A DNA stretch of 9,714 bases, taken from positions 1 through 9,714 of the forward strand of contig CAJULV010000092.1 of assembly GCA_910587555.1 (NCBI GenBank). The letters are read 5' to 3'. The notes under the pieces are model-generated. The model had not been told where the DNA came from, searched no databases, and worked only from the letters and a program-made list of their open reading frames with translations. Of this stretch, positions 1-5,575 are shown piece after piece; positions within the stretch are counted from its first letter, which is position 1; each line of letters begins with the position of its first letter. The translations under genes were made by a program, and so were the position numbers. Source of the DNA: an uncultured Acetatifactor sp. (GTDB lineage: Bacteria; Bacillota; Clostridia; Lachnospirales; Lachnospiraceae).

Positions 1-152
1 TAGGACAAAAATTGTTGTTATGGGGAATGAATCATATAAAAGAACAAGGCTATGAAGAAATTATTTTGCATGTAGCTGAATGGAATCAAAATGCAGTGAA
101 GTTGTATTTGCAAAATGGATTTAGCATTAAGAAAAGAGAGAGGGTGCGTTAA
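1..152 (+). CDS. GNAT-family N-acetyltransferase, 3' end only
   Basis: The frame is open from the left edge and ends at TAA 150-152, leaving about 49 residues of the C-terminus. The visible part matches the end of a GNAT fold: a Gly-rich acetyl-CoA-binding turn and helix (G-Q-K-L-L-L), a beta strand (E-E-I-I-L-H-V), then the typical N-x-x-A-V-x-L-Y-x-x-x-G-F motif that ends these enzymes. GNAT proteins move an acetyl group from acetyl-CoA to an amine. The substrate cannot be read from this part, and ribosomal-protein, antibiotic or small-metabolite acetylation are all possible. The tail after the G-F motif is short and basic (K-K-R-E-R-V-R). The start lies outside the window. The local composition is AT-rich, unlike the acetyltransferase genes to the right. 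Confidence 0.85.
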   Translation, partial: GQKLLLWGMNHIKEQGYEEIILHVAEWNQNAVKLYLQNGFSIKKRERVR

Positions 153-385
153 AGGAAATAGTATTTTTAGCAAATTTTCCTTTAATGATAGTTAAAGACA
201 TGGTGCCAGCACCATATAATAAGGACATTAAGGAGAAAATATGTGCCGGATTTGTTACGCATTAGCGTTTTAGAATACCTTATTTTACAAGGCATTTGAA
301 GCATGGGTATGATGTGGAGGATATTTTATATATTTATTTTCAAAAACGGCTTTTATTGCGTAACATTTCAAAAATGGGTTGCTAA
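131..385 (+). other. AT-rich stretch with an interrupted open frame
   Basis: No intact gene is seen between the GNAT stop and the acyltransferase stub. One plus-strand frame stays open from about 131 to the stop at 383-385, with a single TAG at 263-265. Its second half reads like a protein (F-T-R-H-L-K-H-G-Y-D-V-E-D-I-L-Y, then a Lys/Arg-rich helix). It has no clear start or ribosome binding site, and it overlaps the GNAT gene end. It may be a decayed gene or chance in AT-rich DNA; I do not recognise it. Confidence 0.25.
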
Positions 386-406
386 ATTACCGGGATTTGC
401 TATAAT
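379..406 (+). promoter_or_regulatory. Candidate sigma-A-type promoter in the AT-rich stretch
   Basis: TTGCTA at 379-384 and TATAAT at 401-406 are separated by 16 bp, so the -10 is consensus and the -35 matches at four of six positions. It points to the right, toward the back of the minus-strand acetyltransferase, and no plus-strand gene follows. It may be left over from a lost gene, give antisense RNA, or be chance in AT-rich sequence. Confidence 0.3.
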
Positions 407-479
407 AAATGTGTGTCACAACCAATATCATCAGCAATCCACGAACGGTATCCAGGGAACCATCCCGTTTTTTCAGCAT
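387..479 (-). pseudogene. N-terminal stub of an acyltransferase-3 family membrane protein
   Basis: On the minus strand ATG at 479-477 is preceded by GAGGAGG (487-493) at a normal distance. The frame encodes only 30 residues before TAA at 389-387. The residues read M-L-K-K-R-D-G-S-L-D-T-V-R-G-L-L-M-I-L-V-V-T-H and so on. This is the hallmark start of acyltransferase family 3 (OafA/YrhL type), where a short polar lead, L-D-x-x-R-G and a hydrophobic first membrane helix with a conserved His begin a protein of roughly 350 residues with about ten membrane segments. Everything after the first helix is missing, so this is a 5' remnant. It lies about 85 bp behind the hexapeptide acetyltransferase in the same direction and may once have been the third gene of that operon. 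The break falls where the DNA becomes AT-rich. A real 30-residue peptide is possible but less likely. Confidence 0.6.
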
Positions 480-563
480 AAAAAATCCTCCTCATGTCAA
501 GGGTTCTTGTTTGATATTCCGTCAGCAAAATTCAGCAGGTTTTGCCTTATGGCACAATAAATT

Positions 564-1202
564 TCATTCTATGATGGAATTGTCCGCCAGAATATCCGGA
601 AGATGCCGCATGCTGTCCGCCTCGGTAAGCTTCCGTATTACTCTGCACGGAATACCTGCGGCAAAGCTGCCTGCGGGAATATCCCTTGTGACCACGCTGC
701 CTGCGCCGATGACACAGTTGTCCCCAATCGTCACACCGGGGCAGACTGTCACGGAAGCGCCGAACCAACAGTCATTGCCGATATGTACGGGCCTGGCATA
801 GCAGAGGGATTTTTTCTCCCCGTTTGCCGTCAGCATTGCCCGGCGCTCATTGGGGAGCATGGGATGGACAGGCGTTACAATGGTCACATTGGGACCAAAA
901 TTGCAGTTATCCCCTATGGTGACTTCGGCATCGTCCTGGATTGTCAGGTTGAAATTTCCGAAGAAATTTCTGCCGATTTTGGTGTGTTTTCCGTAGTGAA
1001 ACGCAATGGGACCCTGGATACGCCCGCCTTCTCCGAGTTCGTCGATGATTTGGGAAAGGATTTCCGCCCGTTTTTCTTCCTCATCCTCATATGTATTGTT
1101 ATAGTCTACATTCAAATTGTGGGTTTTCAGCTTGATTGCCTTTAATTCGGGATCGGCGGGGCTGAACAAAATCCCTGCATTGATTTTTTCTTCTTCTCGC
1201 AT
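564..1202 (-). CDS. Maltose/galactoside-type hexapeptide O-acetyltransferase
   Basis: This 212-residue protein matches the usual length of maltose, galactoside and nodulation acetyltransferases, which are soluble trimers moving acetyl from acetyl-CoA to a sugar hydroxyl. Residues 1-60 form the helical N-terminal 'Mac' domain, including the N-V-D-Y-N segment. Residues about 62-190 are a left-handed beta helix of hexapeptide repeats (V-T-I-G-D-N, V-H-I-G-N-D, V-T-I-G-D-N). The catalytic His is H113 in T-P-V-H-P. The W-F-G-A-S and I-G-A-G-S-V-V-T-R-D-I-P-A-G stretches are the family's CoA-binding coils. The end (N-x-I-I-E) runs past the usual R-x-I motif. ATG 1202 has AGGGAGG about 10 bases upstream. 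It starts 45 bp after the GyrI-like gene on the same strand, so the two probably share a message. The acceptor sugar or other hydroxyl substrate cannot be told from sequence. Confidence 0.93.
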   Translation of the reverse strand: MREEEKINAGILFSPADPELKAIKLKTHNLNVDYNNTYEDEEEKRAEILSQIIDELGEGGRIQGPIAFHYGKHTKIGRNFFGNFNLTIQDDAEVTIGDNCNFGPNVTIVTPVHPMLPNERRAMLTANGEKKSLCYARPVHIGNDCWFGASVTVCPGVTIGDNCVIGAGSVVTRDIPAGSFAAGIPCRVIRKLTEADSMRHLPDILADNSIIE

Positions 1203-1247
1203 GTCTGCATTTCCTCCCTGTTGTGTAATTGCGGTAAAACCATATTT

Positions 1248-1808
1248 TTACGCTGTTTTCTTTTTTACTGCACAATAAGCATAGCAGGATTTACTGCCGT
1301 AATATTCAAATTCATAGCTCACAGGTGACAGGGCTTCATAGCCGTTCTTCTCCGCCAGCTCATGAATCGGCCCATACAGCTCAAACACGCCGCATTGTTC
1401 TTTCCCCAACAGCTTTTCGGGGATTTCTGCGCTGTCATAGTGAACGCGGATATACAGGGAAGCCGGGGTTTTATACAAGTCATACCGTTTATCCTGTTCC
1501 TCTGCTGCAACCTGCTGCATGAACATAATTCCGCGGGGCACATCTCCGCCGGGCCAATAGCCGATACTTAGGCAGCCGCTCCAGTCAGGGCTTACAAGCT
1601 CTCGTTTTTCTGCTGATATAAGAGCCTGATATCTGGCAAGCAGTCCTTCAATATCCGGTTCAGCCGTCAAATCGGCGGCATAACCCAGTGCGCCGCACCA
1701 TATGGTCTCTTCTTTTTTTACAATGTCAAACCGAATACCTTTGTTAAAAATTACGTCAGTCAATGTTTCTCCCGGGAATAGGAAAATTTGTTCTTTGTCA
1801 AATGTCAT
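1248..1808 (-). CDS. Stand-alone GyrI-like small-molecule-binding protein
   Basis: ATG 1808 is chosen because AAGGAGG sits seven bases before it; a longer frame to 1862 would start at GTG with no such site. The 186-residue protein has no DNA-binding helix-turn-helix. It reads as the GyrI-like/AraC-effector-binding fold. Residues 25-60 hold the first strand and helix (F-D-I-V-K-K-E-E-T-I-W-C-G-A, then D-I-E-G-L-L-A-R-Y). Residues 79-98 carry I-G-Y-W-P-G-G and G-I-M-F-M. Residues 109-124 read Y-D-L-Y-K-T-P-A-S-L-Y-I-R-V, the typical 'tolerable pocket strand' of these domains. Residues 141-170 end with F-E-L-Y-G and Y-E-F-E-Y-Y. Such proteins bind hydrophobic or cationic drugs, and some hydrolyse or sequester them. 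It is upstream of the acetyltransferase, suggesting a joint small-molecule response; the ligand is unknown. The family call is firm, the role is inference. Confidence 0.8.
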   Translation of the reverse strand: MTFDKEQIFLFPGETLTDVIFNKGIRFDIVKKEETIWCGALGYAADLTAEPDIEGLLARYQALISAEKRELVSPDWSGCLSIGYWPGGDVPRGIMFMQQVAAEEQDKRYDLYKTPASLYIRVHYDSAEIPEKLLGKEQCGVFELYGPIHELAEKNGYEALSPVSYEFEYYGSKSCYAYCAVKKKTA

Positions 1809-1894
1809 AGCCAGTCCTCCTTCGTTTTCCTGTATGATTCCTGCTTTTTTGATGAAATTCACGGCTCATGGAAGGCATAATTTGCTGATATCTG

Positions 1895-1936
1895 CCCAAT
1901 TGGGTGGCAACCGCTTTCCTTTTTCAATGGGTTGCC
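1895..1936. promoter_or_regulatory. Palindrome and hairpin in the leader of the GyrI-like operon
   Basis: CCCAATTGGG (1895-1904) is a perfect 10-bp palindrome. Next to it GGCAACC (1906-1912) and GGTTGCC (1930-1936) form a perfect 7-bp stem with a 17-base loop. Both lie in the predicted untranslated leader of the minus-strand operon, about 90-130 bases before the GyrI-like start. They could be an operator or an RNA hairpin. No T-tract follows the stem on the minus strand, so it is not a terminator for that message. Confidence 0.35.
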
Positions 1937-1951
1937 CTTTATTTGTATTTC

Positions 1952-1979
1952 ATTTTAATGGGTTTTCTGCTGCAGTCAA
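1952..1979 (-). promoter_or_regulatory. Candidate promoter of the GyrI-like/acetyltransferase operon
   Basis: On the minus strand TTGACT (1979-1974) and TAAAAT (1957-1952) are 16 bp apart, each matching the sigma-A consensus at five of six positions. Transcription would start near 1945, giving a leader of about 137 bases to ATG 1808. Confidence 0.5.
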
Positions 1980-2366
1980 GTCTTTTCTGTCTTTTAGATG
2001 TTCGATTTTTTAGAGTTCTGTCAAAGGAATTCCATATTCCCTCAAGAAATTCAGCCTGATGTATCAAAAAAGAAGAATGGAATGCGAAAGAGGCAGTGAT
2101 AAAATATAAAAAAGCGGCGGATGGACAGATAGAGGGCTGCGTTCCTGAAAGAGAGTATCCCGGCCCAGGCAGATGGTGGAAAAAATTTGGCCGGGATTTG
2201 CAATGGAAAAAAATGCCCGGATGTGGTAAAATGGAACATGCAGCAGCGGCAAAAGGCCGGAACGCCACTGGAGCGGCCGGGACGATAATTTTGTGTTTGT
2301 AAAGTCAAAAGACAGGCGTTGTGAGGGTGTATTTGCGAAAGCGTTTGAAAAAAGGAGACTTGAACG
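1980..2366. other. Divergent intergenic region, no gene seen
   Basis: Open frames exist on both strands here but none has a good start signal or protein-like composition, so I call no gene. The stretch holds a perfect 9-bp inverted repeat (ATCCCGGCC 2157-2165 and GGCCGGGAT 2189-2197, 23-base loop). Its right arm can also pair with CCCGG at 2216-2220. The candidate promoter of the HExxH gene follows. The ribosome binding site of that gene is AAAGGAG at 2351-2357. Confidence 0.4.
2204..2232 (+). promoter_or_regulatory. Candidate extended -10 promoter for the HExxH gene
   Basis: TAAAAT at 2227-2232 is preceded by TG one base away (2224-2225), an extended -10. A weak -35, TGGAAA at 2204-2209, lies 17 bp upstream. 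Start would be near 2240, leaving a leader of about 127 bases. The inverted repeat at 2157-2197 ends just before the -35. Confidence 0.4.
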
Positions 2367-3149
2367 ATGGAGCTGAAATTTTGTTATCCCGGGGTGGGCT
2401 ACAGTGTGGAGAGTATTCTGGAATTTACGAAGGAAGGGCAGACAGGCTTCTGGAGCGAACCGGTTTTTTTCTTTTTTCCGCAGATTGACAGGGAAGGATT
2501 TTTGTCAGGCACAACAGAAGACAGGCGGCGGTATCTGACCGGATTCTTTGCGGAGTATGCGGCGCAGATGAAGGACGAACTGGCAGAAAAGATCGAAGCT
2601 TACAATAGGCAATGGCAGGAAAACAGGGCGTCGGTTACTGCCGCATTGGAGGAAGCCTTTGATACGGATCTGACAGATGAGCTTTCGGATTTGTGTGCCA
2701 GGGTTACATTTAATCCCATTTCCCCCCGATACCTGGAAGACCATGCCTTCGATGTATTTTACCGAAACGGTCCCAAGGGCGCTCTGGGGAGTTCTCTCCA
2801 CGAAATCATACATTTTGTCTGGTTTCTTGTCTGGCAGCGTCACTTTCATGACGATCCGAGGGAATACGAGACGCCTCACCTGAAATGGATTTTCAGCGAA
2901 ATGGCAGTGGAGCCGGTGATGCGGGATGAGAGACTGGCCTCTTTGAATCCCTATTATGCATCCAAATCCTGTGTATATCCCTATTTCTATACATTGGAAA
3001 TTCAGGGAGAGAAGCTGTTAGACCATCTGTATGACATGTACCGTTCCGTGCCCATAGACAGGTTTATGAAATGGGGATATGATTATTGTCTGGAGCATGA
3101 ATCACAGATTCGGGAGCATATGGAAAAGGCTGAAAAGGGAGAGGGCTGA
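2367..3149 (+). CDS. Uncharacterised protein with an HExxH zincin-like motif
   Basis: ATG 2367 follows AAAGGAG at a normal 9-base gap and gives 260 residues. I do not recognise a named family. Residues 145-149 are H-E-I-I-H inside L-H-E-I-I-H-F-V-W-F, the zinc-binding and catalytic motif of metallopeptidases. Glutamates E178 and E182 (F-S-E-M-A-V-E-P), about 30 residues further on, could supply the third zinc ligand as in gluzincins. Residues 62-110 are helical and charged. The end is aromatic (Y-Y-A-S-K-S-C-V-Y-P-Y-F-Y) and then basic/acidic helical. There is no signal peptide or membrane segment, so it should be cytoplasmic. It is a single-gene unit: its own candidate promoter in front, a terminator 27 bp behind, and a divergent operon to the left. 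Peptidase activity is inference from the motif; a non-enzymatic relative is possible. The gene itself is well supported. Confidence 0.7.
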   Translation: MELKFCYPGVGYSVESILEFTKEGQTGFWSEPVFFFFPQIDREGFLSGTTEDRRRYLTGFFAEYAAQMKDELAEKIEAYNRQWQENRASVTAALEEAFDTDLTDELSDLCARVTFNPISPRYLEDHAFDVFYRNGPKGALGSSLHEIIHFVWFLVWQRHFHDDPREYETPHLKWIFSEMAVEPVMRDERLASLNPYYASKSCVYPYFYTLEIQGEKLLDHLYDMYRSVPIDRFMKWGYDYCLEHESQIREHMEKAEKGEG

Positions 3150-3176
3150 CGCCCTTGGCATACAGGCAGAAGTGAA

Positions 3177-3204
3177 GAGCGCCCATACGAGGGCGTTCTT
3201 TTTT
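3177..3204 (+). terminator. Intrinsic terminator of the HExxH gene
   Basis: GAGCGCCC (3177-3184) pairs with GGGCGTTC (3191-3198), an 8-bp stem with one G-U pair and a 6-base loop (ATACGA), followed by six T (3199-3204). It sits 27 bp after the stop. Confidence 0.9.
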
Positions 3205-3230
3205 GTGGTTGGTTAAGTATTGCGTTATAG

Positions 3231-3546
3231 GAGTCGATATTTCTAATAGAAAGGGGAGTTACTTTTACACCTACCAAAGATTCTTTCGAAAAAATGACGG
3301 AACAGTTGTGGAATGTCTGCGATTGCTATACGAATTATCTGATTACGGTTCCTATGCCCAAGAATTCCGGAGGGATACCAGGAGACGGAAAGGATTGTCA
3401 TGGCGCACTGGTTTAGTGTGAGATACACAAATGAGGATGGAAAGATAATTACCTGGGATCAGATGATGGTTCAGGATCAAGGAGAATTAATTGTGGATAT
3501 AGAATATGAGCAGCAGATTGTCTGGGCATTGATGAAGTGTGCATGA
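3231..3546 (+). pseudogene. Small gene broken by an apparent frameshift
   Basis: Two adjacent frames appear to make one protein. Frame one is open from 3231 and has its only ATG at 3294-3296, encoding E-Q-L-W-N-V-C-D-C-Y-T-N-Y-L-I-T-V-P-M-P-K before stopping at 3414-3416. Frame two runs from 3343 to TGA 3544-3546 and encodes E-G-Y-Q-E-T-E-R-I-V, then M-A-H-W-F-S-V-R-Y-T-N-E-D-G-K and a helix ending W-A-L-M-K-C-A. A single-base shift near 3360-3375 joins them into a continuous protein-like chain of about 100 residues. No good ribosome binding site precedes ATG 3294, so the 5' end may also be damaged. The downstream part could still be made alone from ATG 3400 (48 residues). I do not recognise the family. 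A sequencing error would give the same picture. Confidence 0.45.
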
Positions 3547-3608
3547 TGTTTGGCGGAATTGGGGGTGGACGATGAGCAAAATACAAAAATAGGCAAGTTC
3601 TGAAAAAT

Positions 3609-3637
3609 GTCACAGACGTACATTTCGTTATTGTAAT
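3609..3637 (+). promoter_or_regulatory. Candidate promoter of the two-gene unit
   Basis: GTCACA (3609-3614) and TGTAAT (3632-3637) are 17 bp apart, matching consensus at four and five of six positions. Transcription would begin near 3644, inside the palindrome at 3642-3653. Confidence 0.35.
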
Positions 3638-3641
3638 AAAA

Positions 3642-3653
3642 GGAATATATTCC
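3642..3653. promoter_or_regulatory. Perfect 12-bp palindrome, possible operator
   Basis: GGAATATATTCC is a perfect palindrome about 30 bp before ATG 3683 and overlaps the predicted transcription start. That is a good place for a repressor site. No cognate regulator lies beside it. Confidence 0.4.
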
Positions 3654-3682
3654 GATCTGATAAATGAAAAGGAGAGAAAAAA

Positions 3683-4510
3683 ATGGGCATTAGCGGAGTA
3701 GGAAGCATTCATTCTTATATTTACAACATGGCAACAGGGAAATTGTCAACAAAAGACGGTACTCACGATGAATTTGTAGAGTATTTTAATGACAACCTGA
3801 AGGGCGAGGATTCTGATGCACTGAATGGTTTTGATCAGCAGCGTAAAAGCGGCATTAAAAAGATGCTTAGCCTGATGGAGGAGATGGGACTGGGAAAAAA
3901 TACACTGGATACGCTGCAGGGGGATGAAATGGAAATCACTTCGGAGATGGCTGATGCCACTACATGTATTTTTTCTATCAATGGTGAAAAAGTATTTACT
4001 GTCAATGCGGCAGTAAGATATACACCGGAGGAAATCAGTGTTTTTGGCAGAATGGATCATCCATTTAAAACCACACATCCCACAGGCTATGATCCTGTAA
4101 AGAACCGCCTTAGCATAGGCGTGGGAAATGTCTTTGAATTCGGCAATGGTTATAGGTTCACGGTGGAGAGGGATAGAGTAAGAATTGACAGTTATGGAAA
4201 GGGAACAGCGGAGGATTACCAAAATGCAGGTTCATTTGCATTTGGATTGAGCGCATTGATTCATTTCGGCGATCAGCAGGCGTTTTCGGCGCTGCATCGG
4301 GCAACGGTGAGCACGCCGATGATGTTGGAATTTCTGAAGGAATTAGGAGTCGATACCAGTAAGGAATTCATCATTAACGAAACCAAATGTGAGGTAAGAA
4401 ATGGGCGGATAGAAGAAGTAGGAAATAAGGTTGGCGTTCCCGGTTCTGTTCACCAGAAAGCAGTGGAACGCTATGAAAAATGGATGTATCTGCCTCTATC
4501 AAAGCGGTAA
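3683..4510 (+). CDS. Uncharacterised protein, first gene of a two-gene unit
   Basis: ATG 3683 follows AAGGAG (3669-3674) with an 8-base gap and gives 275 residues. I recall similar unnamed proteins from Lachnospiraceae but cannot name a function. The N-terminus (M-G-I-S-G-V-G-S, then Y-N-x-x-T-G-K-L-S-T-K-D-G-T) is not a signal peptide, and there is no membrane segment. Residues 28-95 are acidic and helical. Residues 97-170 look like strands (F-S-I-N-G-E-K-V-F-T-V-N, F-G-N-G-Y-R-F-T-V-E). Residues 183-220 are helical (A-L-I-H-F-G-D-Q-Q). The final 55 residues (L-G-V-D-T-S-K-E-F-I-I-N, then T-K-C-E-V-R-N-G-R-I) look the most conserved in kind. The unusual residues do not form a recognisable active site. 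The next gene starts 60 bp later with its own ribosome binding site, so the pair should be co-transcribed. Confidence 0.75.
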   Translation: MGISGVGSIHSYIYNMATGKLSTKDGTHDEFVEYFNDNLKGEDSDALNGFDQQRKSGIKKMLSLMEEMGLGKNTLDTLQGDEMEITSEMADATTCIFSINGEKVFTVNAAVRYTPEEISVFGRMDHPFKTTHPTGYDPVKNRLSIGVGNVFEFGNGYRFTVERDRVRIDSYGKGTAEDYQNAGSFAFGLSALIHFGDQQAFSALHRATVSTPMMLEFLKELGVDTSKEFIINETKCEVRNGRIEEVGNKVGVPGSVHQKAVERYEKWMYLPLSKR

Positions 4511-4570
4511 CGTCTGGAATGCTTTTTCAGTCTGTAAAGAGCAAATGTATGGAAATAATGGAGGCCTGAA

Positions 4571-5575
4571 ATGAGTGCAATTAACAGTGTTTTGATGACA
4601 GAAAGACATTATGAGTACAGGAACAGGAAGGGGGTTGACAGGGGGAAGTCCCTGTTTGAGCGAGTGGGCAGGGCGGATGCCCATGAGCCGGAGAATCGGG
4701 TTGGAAGTGGCCGGTTAAGCCCCTATGATGCGTATATTTGTATGAATACAGGTCTTAGGGACAGGCCCATCTCTGAAAGCCTGGGCGCACAGGCCTGTAG
4801 GGAACTGGAAAAGGTTGAAAATGAGAATTATGCAGTTTATGTATATCATAAAGACGGAATAAAAAATCACTGGTGCATATATGACAAAACATCAGAGCAA
4901 AATTATAAATTCGATCCCCAAAACACAACTGTCCAGGTTGATTCTGAAACCGGAAAACGTTATCTGGTTCAGGAAGACAGACTGGGGGGGCTTCTGAACG
5001 CATGGGGAATGGATGCTTTCCTGGAAAATACCCTGAAGGAGTTTATGGGGGTTGAGGAGATAAAGGGTTCCTGTATAAATGAGCGGTATGATATTACAAC
5101 GAATCAATACACGGGAATTGCTGCCATCAGAAAAAAGGGCGCGGAAGGAAATGGCGCATGTATATTGGTTGACGGTGATGAACAAATCCGAAAATTGGAT
5201 GAACTTGCAAATCTATATATGGACAAATACCCCTCCCTTATAACGAGCAGGGAAATGGCAATGACATATGCGGAATTGGAGATTGCCGGATATGCGTTCC
5301 GGGATGAAAACGGAATATTGACAATTGGCATTGGCGGAATGGGATATATGAATGAAAAAGATCCGGATCAGGGATGGGGGATACTGTATTCCGGATTTGA
5401 TTCTTCGATCTATTCCAAAATAGTGGGAGCTTTTTCGGAAGGCGCCATCACCCTGGGACAGCTTGGGGCAATCGAAAAATGGGAAGAATGGTTAGAGAAG
5501 AAAGGCGTGGAATTTGAAGCCAGTACAATAAAACGGGATATGTCTTTTTTGAGAAGGCCTGTATGTTCCCTTTAG
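4571..5575 (+). CDS. Uncharacterised protein with a possible His-Asp pair, second gene of the unit
   Basis: ATG 4571 follows GGAGG (4560-4564) at 6 bases; the protein has 334 residues, no signal peptide and no membrane segment. I do not recognise its family. Residues 87-116 read Y-A-V-Y-V-Y-H-K-D-G-I-K-N-H-W-C and later Y-K-F-D-P. The H100 ... D115-P spacing and the strands around it resemble the His-Asp end of transglutaminase/papain-like folds, and C57 or C76 could be a nucleophile. This is a weak analogy, because the usual Cys motif is absent. Residues 195-255 look like a second alpha/beta part (A-C-I-L-V-D-G-D and L-T-I-G-I-G-G-M-G-Y-M). The C-terminus is helical (W-E-E-W-L-E-K-K-G-V-E). 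The stop overlaps the stop of the convergent MerR gene by four bases, with no terminator between them. Confidence 0.7.
   Translation: MSAINSVLMTERHYEYRNRKGVDRGKSLFERVGRADAHEPENRVGSGRLSPYDAYICMNTGLRDRPISESLGAQACRELEKVENENYAVYVYHKDGIKNHWCIYDKTSEQNYKFDPQNTTVQVDSETGKRYLVQEDRLGGLLNAWGMDAFLENTLKEFMGVEEIKGSCINERYDITTNQYTGIAAIRKKGAEGNGACILVDGDEQIRKLDELANLYMDKYPSLITSREMAMTYAELEIAGYAFRDENGILTIGIGGMGYMNEKDPDQGWGILYSGFDSSIYSKIVGAFSEGAITLGQLGAIEKWEEWLEKKGVEFEASTIKRDMSFLRRPVCSL

Noticed and set aside
603..1145. Open frame of 180 codons on the plus strand
   Set aside because: Lies wholly opposite the hexapeptide acetyltransferase, whose motifs are unmistakable; no ribosome binding site.
1809..1862. Longer start of the GyrI-like protein at GTG 1862
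   Set aside because: No ribosome binding site there, while ATG 1808 has AAGGAGG at ideal distance.
1939..2308. Several minus- and plus-strand frames between the divergent operons
   Set aside because: Compositions are Phe/Ser/Pro- or Lys/Gly-biased without conserved-looking motifs, and none has a good ribosome binding site.
3203..3421. Plus-strand frame of 72 codons after the terminator
   Set aside because: Its Arg-rich end is the third frame of the broken gene at 3231-3546; the other two frames together read better as protein.
3746..4222. Minus-strand frame of 158 codons
   Set aside because: Antisense to the 275-residue gene and rich in Cys, His and Ser in a pattern typical of shadow frames; no start signal.
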